From NCBI GenBank assembly GCA_020638525.1, contig JACKIL010000001.1, forward strand, positions 248,001 to 312,000: a stretch of DNA of 64,000 nt, read 5' to 3'. Shown here piece by piece: positions 32,973-41,522 of the stretch. The notes beneath the pieces were generated by a model. That model did no database searches and was not told where the DNA came from. It saw only the letters and a program-made list of their open reading frames with translations. Both the position numbers and the translations under genes were made by a program. How positions within the stretch are numbered: the stretch's first letter is position 1; each line of letters starts with the position of its first letter. This stretch comes from Caulobacterales bacterium. Its GTDB lineage: Bacteria; Pseudomonadota; Alphaproteobacteria; Caulobacterales; Parvularculaceae.

Positions 32973-34934
32973 ATGAGCGACGAGGACGAGTTTCGCCCGA
33001 AACTCGGTCGCATCCGCTCCGCCGGCGGGCGCGCGGCGAAGCGCTTTACGGCCAGGCTCTACGCCCGCATGGAGAAGGCGCGGCCCGGCGTCTTTGCGAA
33101 ACGCTCGGGCGCGAGGTTCTCCGGCGCACGGATCGGGCGCGGCGCTGGGGTCGCAGCAAGCTTCGCGCATCGCGCGCACCCTTTCGCGAAATTCCGCGCG
33201 CGGCGGGTTGCGGTCAAGATCCGCTCGGTGCGGCTCGGCAAGAATGGCCTCGCCAAAGCGCGGGCGCATCTTCGCTATATCCAGCGCGATGGCGCCGAGA
33301 GGGACGGAACGCCGGGCAAGCTCTATGGGCCGGCGCGGGACGCGGTCGACGGCGCGGCGTTCCTCGAAGAAGGAAAGACCGACCGGCACCAGTTCCGCAT
33401 CATCCTGTCGCCGGAAGAGGCGGGCGAGCTCGAGGACCTCAACCGATTCACGCGCGACGTCATGGCGTCGGCGGAACGCGATCTCGGAACGAAGCTCGAC
33501 TGGGTCGCCGTCAATCATCACGACACCGATCATCCCCATGTGCATGTCGTCCTTCGCGGGCGCGCCGATGATGGCAAGGACCTCGTCATCGCGCGCAATT
33601 ACATCACCCACGGGTTCCGCGGCCGCGCCGAGGAGCGCGCGACGCTCGAATTGGGCGAGCGACGCGATCTCGAGATCGCCAGGAGCCGCATGCGCGAGGC
33701 GACGCAGGAGCGCTTCACCTCGATCGACCGCGAACTCCAGGAATTGAACGCCGGCGGCGTCGTAACTCTGAACGAGCCGAAGACGGTTTATGACCGCTTC
33801 CGATCGAAGCTCTTCATGGCGCGCCTCCGAACTCTCGAAGCGATGCAGCTGGCGCGCCGGGAGCGCGACGGCTGGCGATTGTCGCCCGCGATGGAGGAGA
33901 CGCTCCGCGGCATGGGCCGGCGCGGCGACATCATCCGCTCGATGGAACACGCCGTCGGCGACCGGCTCTCGCTCCATCGTTTGCGCGACTTCGCGGGCGA
34001 GACGGCGCCTTTGAGGCTCATCGGGCGAGTGATCGGGTCGGGCGCCGCCGATGACGCGCATGAGCGACGCTTTCTCGCGCTCGACGGCACCGATGGGAAC
34101 CAGTGGCATGTCGAGGTCGAGCTGAAGCCCGGCGCCATGCCGCCGGAAGGCGCCATCGTTGAGGTTTCAAGAGGCGCGGGGGCGCCCCGCAAATCAGATC
34201 TCACCATCGCGGCGATCGCCGAAAGAAACGGCGGAGTCTATTCGAACGAGCTGCACGAGATCGCCGATCCGCGATCGACCGCCGACCATCGCCTGACGCA
34301 CAAGCGAAGGCTGGAGGCGCTGCGACGCGCCGGCATCGCCGAGCGCGAGGCTGACGGAAGCTGGCGCGTGCCCGATGATTATTTGCAGCGCGCCGCCGAC
34401 TTCGAACGCGGCAGGTCGGCCGCCAATATCCGCGTGCTCACCTGGGTGTCGCTCGAAGAGCTGCCGCAAGCCCGCGCGCGCACCCTGCTCGATGATGCGC
34501 TCGAGCGCCGCGAGAATTTCGAGACGGCGCCTGCCGGTTTCGGTGGCGAATTGCGCGCCGCACTCGTGGCGCGCCGGCGCTGGCTGATCGAGCAAGGCCT
34601 CGCGACGGAAGAGGGCGCGCGGCTTGTCATCGACCGGAAGCGTCTCGCGCTGATGGAACAAGAGACGGTCGCCGCGGCCGGCGCGCGGCTTTCAAAACAG
34701 ATGGGCAAAGCTTTCGAGCAGCCGGTCGAGGGCGAACGCCTGACCGGGATTTACCGGCGATCCGTCGATCTGCCGGCAGGGCGTTACGCGGTCGTCGAGC
34801 GATCGAAAGAGTTCTCGCTCGTTCCCTGGCGGGAGGCCATGGAGGCGCGGCGCGGGCTCGAGATTTCCGGGGTCATCAAGCGGGGGGGAATCACCTGGGA
34901 GTTCGGCAGGACCCGCGGCGGGCCGGCGTTGTAG
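32973..34934 (+). CDS. VirD2-like relaxase (DUF3363-containing)
   Basis: 653 residues from ATG 32973. Residues ~99-107 (HLRYIQRDG) and the three-histidine metal site H187-x-H189-x-H191 in DTDHPHVHVVLRG identify a relaxase of the VirD2/MOB-P type; the C-terminal ~350 residues match the DUF3363 extension of alphaproteobacterial relaxases. It should nick oriT and carry the strand into the recipient. The nucleophile tyrosine is not certain (Y103 is a candidate). The start lacks a clear ribosome-binding site; ATG 32955 is possible. oriT was not located but may lie near 32816-32972. Confidence 0.88.
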   Translation: MSDEDEFRPKLGRIRSAGGRAAKRFTARLYARMEKARPGVFAKRSGARFSGARIGRGAGVAASFAHRAHPFAKFRARRVAVKIRSVRLGKNGLAKARAHLRYIQRDGAERDGTPGKLYGPARDAVDGAAFLEEGKTDRHQFRIILSPEEAGELEDLNRFTRDVMASAERDLGTKLDWVAVNHHDTDHPHVHVVLRGRADDGKDLVIARNYITHGFRGRAEERATLELGERRDLEIARSRMREATQERFTSIDRELQELNAGGVVTLNEPKTVYDRFRSKLFMARLRTLEAMQLARRERDGWRLSPAMEETLRGMGRRGDIIRSMEHAVGDRLSLHRLRDFAGETAPLRLIGRVIGSGAADDAHERRFLALDGTDGNQWHVEVELKPGAMPPEGAIVEVSRGAGAPRKSDLTIAAIAERNGGVYSNELHEIADPRSTADHRLTHKRRLEALRRAGIAEREADGSWRVPDDYLQRAADFERGRSAANIRVLTWVSLEELPQARARTLLDDALERRENFETAPAGFGGELRAALVARRRWLIEQGLATEEGARLVIDRKRLALMEQETVAAAGARLSKQMGKAFEQPVEGERLTGIYRRSVDLPAGRYAVVERSKEFSLVPWREAMEARRGLEISGVIKRGGITWEFGRTRGGPAL

Positions 34935-35029
34935 GGACGGAAACGGCGGACTTCCGGGAAATTATCAATTGATCGTATTATCAGAAACCTTGGCAAATGC
35001 ATGAAAATGCCCTATATGGAGGCCGGAGG

Positions 35030-35473
35030 ATGACCCTGATGAAACTTGAAGCCGTAAACCGTTTGCCGCCGAAAGAAGCGCCCGCGCCCTTTCCGCTGGC
35101 GTCGGGCGATTACGGGATCACCGACGCGGAAGGCCTCGCCATGGCGGAAGCCGCGGTCAATCTCTTCCGCTTCTGGGGCCTCACCGACGCGGAAGCCTGC
35201 ACGCTCTTGGGCGGTATCTCGACGGCGACCTATAATCGCTGGAAGCGCGGCGAGATCAGCCGCCTCAATGTCGACCAGAAAACCCGTCTCTCGATCCTGA
35301 TGGGCATCCACAAGGCCTTGCGCATTCTCTTCACCGAGAATGAGCGCGTCTACGCCTGGGTCAAAAAACCGAACAAGGCCTTTGGCGGGCGCTCGGCCTT
35401 GGAGATCATGCTGCAGGGCCAGATCATGGATCTCTTTGACGTCCGTTTCTATCTCGATGCGGCCCGCGGCTGA
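35030..35473 (+). CDS. Xre/MbcA/ParS-family antitoxin
   Basis: 147 residues from ATG 35030 (GGAGG just upstream). An N-terminal Xre-like helix-turn-helix (LTDAEACTLLGGISTATYNRWKRGE) is followed by a ParS/MbcA toxin-binding domain (LSILMGIHKALRILFTENERVYAWVKKPNKAFGGRSALEIMLQG), where the N-x-x-F-x-G-x-x-A/P-L-E-x-M motif is diagnostic. It neutralises the RES toxin encoded by the next gene and probably represses the operon. Stop and toxin start share one base. Confidence 0.9.
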   Translation: MTLMKLEAVNRLPPKEAPAPFPLASGDYGITDAEGLAMAEAAVNLFRFWGLTDAEACTLLGGISTATYNRWKRGEISRLNVDQKTRLSILMGIHKALRILFTENERVYAWVKKPNKAFGGRSALEIMLQGQIMDLFDVRFYLDAARG

Positions 35474-36171
35474 TGGCGCCGCCTCTGACGCGGCTTCGCT
35501 GGCGCAAGACGCACCGGATTATTTCAACGCGTCATCCGCCGATCGATCTCTTCGAGGACATCGCCGACCCCGCGAAATGGGACGCGATCGCCTCGGGCGA
35601 ATCGAAATCAAACGCCCGCGTCGCCGCATCGATCGGAAGGCTGGAGCTCGTGCCGCCGGAGCGACGCGTCGGCGGCGCCGGCTCGAGCTATGTCATGGCG
35701 CCCTTCGTTCACATCAGTCCGCGGTTTCAGGGACGATTCCACGATGGAAGTTTCGGCGCCTATTACGCCGCGAACCGGTTCGAGACCGCAATCGCCGAGA
35801 CGACCTTTCATCGCGCGCGGATTTATGCCGACACGAACGAGCGCCCGGGATGGTTCAGCCAGTTCCGCGAGCTTGTCGGCTCGATCGACGCCCGCGTTCA
35901 TGACATCAGGGGGCGAGGGGAATTCGAAGCGTGCCTCGCGCCGGAGAGCTATGCCGCCTCGCAGGCGCTCGCGCGCGAGCTCCGCGCCGAGGGCTCAAAC
36001 GGCATCGTCTATCCGAGCGTGCGTGACCCGGAAGGGCAGTGCGTCGCCGCCTTCTGGCCGGATGTCGTGTCGATCCCGGTATTGGGTAGGGCGCTCGCCT
36101 ATCACTTTGACGGCGAACAGATCGACTATATTCGGGATGAAACGAGCAAAGAAGTGTGGAGGATTGGTTGA
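35473..36171 (+). CDS. RES-domain toxin
   Basis: 232 residues. The RES signature residues are visible: R in FQGRFHDGS (or R in THRI), E in YYAANRFETAIAETTF, and S in GSNGIVYPSVRDPEG. RES toxins degrade NAD+ by phosphorolysis or hydrolysis, or ADP-ribosylate targets, arresting growth. Paired with the preceding Xre-type antitoxin in one operon (TGATG-type overlap). It stands at the left edge of the relaxase-to-traG cargo region, next to the large STAND genes, so it may serve element stability or defence. Confidence 0.9.
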   Translation: MAPPLTRLRWRKTHRIISTRHPPIDLFEDIADPAKWDAIASGESKSNARVAASIGRLELVPPERRVGGAGSSYVMAPFVHISPRFQGRFHDGSFGAYYAANRFETAIAETTFHRARIYADTNERPGWFSQFRELVGSIDARVHDIRGRGEFEACLAPESYAASQALARELRAEGSNGIVYPSVRDPEGQCVAAFWPDVVSIPVLGRALAYHFDGEQIDYIRDETSKEVWRIG

Positions 36172-36368
36172 GACGAGGGTTTCGTTACGAAACGGACCTG
36201 CAAGGACCCGAGGTGGAATATCGTGGTTGGAGTAGCAAGCGACGAAGCAGCATTGGATGCGGGGCTCCCCTCTAATATGATTGCGCTCACAAAAATTTGA
36301 GGCGGCGGGAACAAAATCGACGAGAATGTGCGTAAGCTCGAAGTCGCAGCAGACGTGACGCGACGCTC

Positions 36369-39300
36369 ATGAACGCAATGTCCAACACCCAGGATTCAAG
36401 TCCGCGCGCGACCGGACCGGCCGGCGGCCAGTTTGAGGCGAAGGTCGGCGCGCATTATGCGCTCGCCTTGCTGGTGAACACCGAACCGCTTGGTTTGCCG
36501 GGCGCGAGCATAGTTCGGCTTGAGTTCCAGCGGGGCGGTCAGGGACATCCGCTTGACGACGTCATCGTGCGGGGTGTGACGCCGCACGGCGAGGACCGGT
36601 GTCTTGAGGTTCAGGTCAAACGATCGATGGCCTTCACGGAATGCGACGCCAATTTCGCGTCAATCGTGGGCGGGATTGTCAAGGCGCGAAAGATGGACCC
36701 GGATCGACGTTTCGCCGTTGCCTTAGAGCGCACGACGGGCGCGATCGAGAACGGCGTCCAGGAAGCGCTCGAATTGGCGCAGCAGACTATCGACGCCGCT
36801 TCATTCCTGAAGCTCCTTGAGACGCCGGGGCGCGGCAACAAGGATATGCGGACTTTTGTGGCTGCGTTAAAAGCGCATCTCGCAGCGCAGGGCGTGACCG
36901 GGGATGACGTTCTCCATGACGTGTTGCGATCATTCTCGGTGCTGACTTTCGATTACGCGCGCCCGAACTCCATAGACGAACATCATGATCGTTGGCGAGC
37001 GCGACAATTGGTGTCTGAGTATCGCGGCGGTGATCCCTATGACGCACTGTTCGGACTCGTTCTGCGTGCCGACGCCATCGGCGGGGAACTGGACCGGGAC
37101 GAACTTGTTCGTAAGCTGAGCGATCTCGGCGTGAGTATCGGTTCCGCGCCCGCGCTCGCCGGCGCGCGTCGTCATATCCAAGAGCTGAGCCGCCACGCGC
37201 TCGATGACATCGGGCTGACGGTGAGCGGATACCGTCTTGTACGCGAAAAGCCTAGGCGTGAATTAGAGGCACTGCTTCTGGCTGTGGAAGCTCAGGGCGG
37301 CGTGGTTGAAATCTCGGGCCCCAGTGGCGCTGGCAAATCGGGCCTATTGAGGGCTGCGATAGAGGCGCGTGAGGCGGTGTCGCGCATTATGGTCCTGATG
37401 CCAGACCGGACGCCGGCTGGCGGATGGCCAGCGATGCGGGCCCAATTTGGCATCGAAGCGACCGCCGAGGAATTACTGAGCGATCTTGCCTGCGACGGCG
37501 GCGGCTATCTCTGCATTGACGGTCTCGACAGGTTTCGCGACGGCGCGCAGCGAAAGACCGTGATCGACTTGTTGCGGGCGGCGTTGCATTGCCCGGGCGT
37601 TACGGTGCTGTTCACCGCGCAACCCGGATGGGAAGAAGAAGGCGCCCTGTGGATAGGCGAAGAACTTTTCACGCAATTGTCTGCGCGCGGGCGCATGAGA
37701 GTCGAAGGACTCGATGATGAGGAAGCCGAAGCGCTCGCGAAGGCGGCTCCGCAGCTTGCGTCTCTTCTCAGGCCTGATCATCCGGCGAGAGCGCTCGCCA
37801 GGAATCCGCTGAAATTGCGGCTATTGGTCAGTGCGCGACTGGATACGGCGGAAGCGGTAAGCGAAGCGGCGCTGGCCAAGGACTGGCTTGCTGCAGGTGC
37901 GGGGATTGGCGAGCGCACAAAAGGCGAGATCCATTCGCGCAAGCGTGTACTTCATGCCGTCGCCAACGGCCTCATTGACAATGCGGGTCTCGTCGATGTC
38001 TCCGGACAGGACGCGCAGGCTGTAGCGGAATTGATCGCCGACGAGGTGCTTGTCGAGATCCATCCAGATCGGGTTCGATTCCGGCATGATCTGTTTGCGG
38101 ACTGGGCGGTCGCCTGTGTTCTTGTCGATGATCCGTACGCGATCAACCGGCTGGTGTTGGACGCGCCGCCGCCTTTTTGGATGGCGCGTGGGTTTGAATT
38201 GGCGTGCCGGATGGTCGCTGAAACCGATGACTACGAAGCGTGGCGGAGATTGCTGGAGCGCCTGGAAACGAAGGGCGTTGCTCCCGGATGGGCGGGATTC
38301 GCCTTGCTGGCGCTCGTACGGTCCGAACGTGCGGACACGCTGCTCGTGCGATTCGGCGCTCTATTACTTGAAGATCAAGGTTGCCGGGCGGCGCGGTTAA
38401 TCAGGCGCTTTGTCGCCTCGCACACCCAGTCTGCGACGCCCCTGTTCAAGGAAGTGCTGCCCGAGGGGATCACCGCACCAGAAGGGATGACCATCCCATC
38501 GGGTCCAGAATGGATGCGCATGATCGTCTGGTGCCTGCAGCGCTTCGATTATTTGGGAGCGAAGGCGTTGTCCGCTGCCGTCGATCTCTTCAAGAACTGG
38601 CTTGCTCTTGCAGCGTTTGGCGAAAGGACGGTGACGCCAGTCTTGCTTGATCGCTACGCCGATATACTGATAGCCGATATGGAACACAGGGACCGTCCAC
38701 TCCCGCGCTACGGAGACCCACTCCCGGAAATCAAATACGCGGTAAGCGGCGATGCGCTTGAAACGGCCCGGCTTCATCTTGCACTTTGGGCGGCGTTTTC
38801 TCCGGAAGCAGCGGCGCGATATCTGAACGCTGTTAAGGAGTCGAAGCGGCCGGAAGCGGCGATGAGCCAAATTCTTGAATTTCCTGGAAAGTTGCCCGGT
38901 GCGGCTCCGGAGGAGTTTGCGGGCGCGTTTCTGAGCGCGCTCGATGACGACGACGAGGAGGATGAACATTTCCCCAGGAGACCGGGGCGTCGCCGCTCCT
39001 ATGCATTATCTCGGATTGACCGTCCTTTCGTGCTCGGTCGTTGCGGCAATGGCGTGTTCACGGACATTCTTCAGGCGGCGCCAGGAACGGGCGTGACGTT
39101 TATCAGAACGCTGACTAATCATGCATGTTCGTCGGAGGAGGGGGAGCCGGATTTTTCAGTTCAGCTCTTGGGAAAGACGCGCAGGATCAATTCTCTCTTC
39201 AGCTATGGCTGGTCGCGAGGACGCGGACCGTCAGCCATGCTCACGAAGGCGCTATCGGCGCTCGAGCATTGGGCGCATCGCAGGCTTGACGACGGTGAGA

Positions 39301-41522
39301 CGCTCGAAGCGGTAATATACGATATTATCGGTGATGGGTCAGTACCGGGCGCACTGTGGTTAGTCATAGTTGATCTCGTCATGTCTCATTCATCCCTGAA
39401 CGGAGCGACGCTGCGAGATCTGCTCGCCTCGCCGGAGACCCTGGCGCTTGACGCCGGCCGCGCGGATCTCGACGCGGTTGATCGTATGGGCGGGGGTTTT
39501 CTGGGAAGAGCCTGGCGGGCGACGCCGACAGCCGATCAAGCCGTTGAGGACGATTTGGCGAGCCGTGTGTCCCGGAACGTCGCGTTACACGATGTCATCC
39601 CGCAGCTTGTCTTCAATCTGTCCGAAGAGGATTTGGGCGCGCTGTACGAGCAGTTGGAGGCGGCGGTCAGGCGGCTCGGGCCGTGGACCGAAGACGCGGT
39701 TGACTGGAAGTCGCCGGAATTCATGGCGTCTCATGCGCTCCGTCTTGCCTCGCGCGACAACTATGAGCGAGTCAAACAAAAAGACGTCGAGGGGGAGGAA
39801 CGCGAAGGATGGGTCTATCGATGGCCGCCCGGACAAAAAAAGTGGCTGGAAGAGGGGGCTGCGAAGACGGATGCGAAGTATTTGACATTTTCCCGGTCGT
39901 TGGCGATCCGGACTGCAATGGACGATGAAAACAAGTCCGCAAATGTCAGTGTGACAGATGCGGAAGCGATCCTGGATGAAACGGCCTCCGCTGTTCCAAA
40001 AGAAAACGAGGAAGCATCGTACGATCCGGATGATCCTTGGCTTGCGCGTGTTTCAGCAGCAGCGTTTCTTGCCCGGTTCGCTTCGCCGGAAGTGTTGGCG
40101 CAGCGCCGATCCTACATCATGTCGATTTTCGATCAGGCGCTCCGGCCTCAGGAGCGTTCAAGAGTCTTGCCGCGCGATGACGTCATGTTCGACGTTCAAG
40201 CTATGGCGATTGCAGGGCGTCTTTATCTTGCGGTCGCTTCCGGGGAAGAGACGGATACGGAAAACCTCCTGCAATCCGTGGCGGCCTTTCCGGCGAGCGC
40301 CTCACCGGCGTTCCTGCGGCATCGCGGCGCCGTCGACAGGATCGACGAAAAGCTCCTGATCTCGCTATGCCGCGTAGCGCTACTCGCCTGCATGATCCCA
40401 CGGCGAGTGAGCTATAATGAGAACGAAGCAGCTTACAATCAACGCTGCGCCAACTTGAGTTCGCGTATTGCAGACAGGATCGATGCTGAGCGGCGATGGC
40501 GGGATGGCGGTGCGGAGCCGGACTGGCTGGCTCCGCCACCGCGGCGGCAGCGTCGTACCAAACGAACATTGACGATCGACGGAAAAGGCGGCGCTAAAAG
40601 GCCTGCACCGCGCGAGCCGGAATGGCCTGACTATTACTACGATGAGGGAACGGCGACGGCTTGGTTACGGGTTCTCGAACGACTCGCGTCCCATGGCGTA
40701 ACAACCTCGCAGGCGCTGATGCGCGCCAATCGCAACTGGCTTTTGGAGTCGAACGGGCCGGGTGAGGACGGTGATGACGATGGCGATATTGAGCGCGTAT
40801 GGACGTGCGGTCTGATGGGCTATGCCGCCGTACACGCCCGGCGTTGGCCGCACGGACAGCTCCAGGAACTTACCATAGAGGTAATCAAAGCCTTTTCCGA
40901 TGAAGCTTTCATTGACGCCGCGGCGGCGTTCATTGTGCAGAGCGATCTTCGCCTGATTGAGGGCGATGCGGAGGATCGGGCCTATTTGTTGACCATTCGG
41001 CAAATGCTCTGGCCGCGCCTCAAGGAGACAAGGCACTGGCGTAGCCATTTGTGGTCTTCAAGAGACGGTATGGAGATTCACCTGAAGGAGCTCGTCAGCG
41101 CATTCTACATGCGGTTGAGTTCTGGTTTTGGGGATGGGCAGTCCTACACGAAGGGTCTGTCCGATTCCGAATTGACACCGTTCCTGCCGCTGCTGTCGGA
41201 GATTGCCGGTGAGGCGCCCAGCTGCCCGACCATCGCCTTCTTCCTTCTCGATATACTCGAAAAAATTGACCCGCGGATCGCCGAACCGTTTCTTGTGGGC
41301 CCTGCGGCGCGCTGGGCGGCAAGCGCGGTGGGACGCTTCTGGGGAGAGCTTGGCGTCGGCGCCCGGGTATGTGCGATTGCGCAAAAGGCCGAGACCTTTT
41401 CGTCTGAGCGAATATGGTCTTCGATTTCGGACGCGATCGTAGAAAGCGGTGTACCCGCTGGGGAAGAACTGAGAAGGCGGATTGTGAGCGGTGATACAGG
41501 GATCCGGGGAGGCGGACGCTGA
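36369..41522 (+). CDS. STAND-like NTPase with N-terminal PD-(D/E)xK (Cap4/DUF4297-like) nuclease domain, gene A
   Basis: 1717 residues. Residues ~18-115 look like a restriction-endonuclease fold: GGQFEAKVGAHYALALL, D63-D64 in HPLDDVIV, and Q82-x-K84 in LEVQVKR. An NTPase follows, with Walker A G317-P-S-G-A-G-K-S324 and Walker B L381-C-I-D-G-L-D-R388, the latter of STAND/NACHT type, then a sensor-like TVLFTAQPG. The remaining ~1200 residues are helical, probably repeats forming a sensor. This layout is that of Avs-type phage sensors, but I do not recognise a precise subfamily. ATG 36369 or 36378; no strong ribosome-binding site. Directly followed, with overlap, by a second gene of the same design. 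Confidence 0.75.
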   Translation: MNAMSNTQDSSPRATGPAGGQFEAKVGAHYALALLVNTEPLGLPGASIVRLEFQRGGQGHPLDDVIVRGVTPHGEDRCLEVQVKRSMAFTECDANFASIVGGIVKARKMDPDRRFAVALERTTGAIENGVQEALELAQQTIDAASFLKLLETPGRGNKDMRTFVAALKAHLAAQGVTGDDVLHDVLRSFSVLTFDYARPNSIDEHHDRWRARQLVSEYRGGDPYDALFGLVLRADAIGGELDRDELVRKLSDLGVSIGSAPALAGARRHIQELSRHALDDIGLTVSGYRLVREKPRRELEALLLAVEAQGGVVEISGPSGAGKSGLLRAAIEAREAVSRIMVLMPDRTPAGGWPAMRAQFGIEATAEELLSDLACDGGGYLCIDGLDRFRDGAQRKTVIDLLRAALHCPGVTVLFTAQPGWEEEGALWIGEELFTQLSARGRMRVEGLDDEEAEALAKAAPQLASLLRPDHPARALARNPLKLRLLVSARLDTAEAVSEAALAKDWLAAGAGIGERTKGEIHSRKRVLHAVANGLIDNAGLVDVSGQDAQAVAELIADEVLVEIHPDRVRFRHDLFADWAVACVLVDDPYAINRLVLDAPPPFWMARGFELACRMVAETDDYEAWRRLLERLETKGVAPGWAGFALLALVRSERADTLLVRFGALLLEDQGCRAARLIRRFVASHTQSATPLFKEVLPEGITAPEGMTIPSGPEWMRMIVWCLQRFDYLGAKALSAAVDLFKNWLALAAFGERTVTPVLLDRYADILIADMEHRDRPLPRYGDPLPEIKYAVSGDALETARLHLALWAAFSPEAAARYLNAVKESKRPEAAMSQILEFPGKLPGAAPEEFAGAFLSALDDDDEEDEHFPRRPGRRRSYALSRIDRPFVLGRCGNGVFTDILQAAPGTGVTFIRTLTNHACSSEEGEPDFSVQLLGKTRRINSLFSYGWSRGRGPSAMLTKALSALEHWAHRRLDDGETLEAVIYDIIGDGSVPGALWLVIVDLVMSHSSLNGATLRDLLASPETLALDAGRADLDAVDRMGGGFLGRAWRATPTADQAVEDDLASRVSRNVALHDVIPQLVFNLSEEDLGALYEQLEAAVRRLGPWTEDAVDWKSPEFMASHALRLASRDNYERVKQKDVEGEEREGWVYRWPPGQKKWLEEGAAKTDAKYLTFSRSLAIRTAMDDENKSANVSVTDAEAILDETASAVPKENEEASYDPDDPWLARVSAAAFLARFASPEVLAQRRSYIMSIFDQALRPQERSRVLPRDDVMFDVQAMAIAGRLYLAVASGEETDTENLLQSVAAFPASASPAFLRHRGAVDRIDEKLLISLCRVALLACMIPRRVSYNENEAAYNQRCANLSSRIADRIDAERRWRDGGAEPDWLAPPPRRQRRTKRTLTIDGKGGAKRPAPREPEWPDYYYDEGTATAWLRVLERLASHGVTTSQALMRANRNWLLESNGPGEDGDDDGDIERVWTCGLMGYAAVHARRWPHGQLQELTIEVIKAFSDEAFIDAAAAFIVQSDLRLIEGDAEDRAYLLTIRQMLWPRLKETRHWRSHLWSSRDGMEIHLKELVSAFYMRLSSGFGDGQSYTKGLSDSELTPFLPLLSEIAGEAPSCPTIAFFLLDILEKIDPRIAEPFLVGPAARWAASAVGRFWGELGVGARVCAIAQKAETFSSERIWSSISDAIVESGVPAGEELRRRIVSGDTGIRGGGR

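Noticed and set aside
32718..34109. 463-codon minus-strand frame across the relaxase gene
   Set aside because: It covers the relaxase coding region, which has clear motifs in the other direction, and its product has no domain character.
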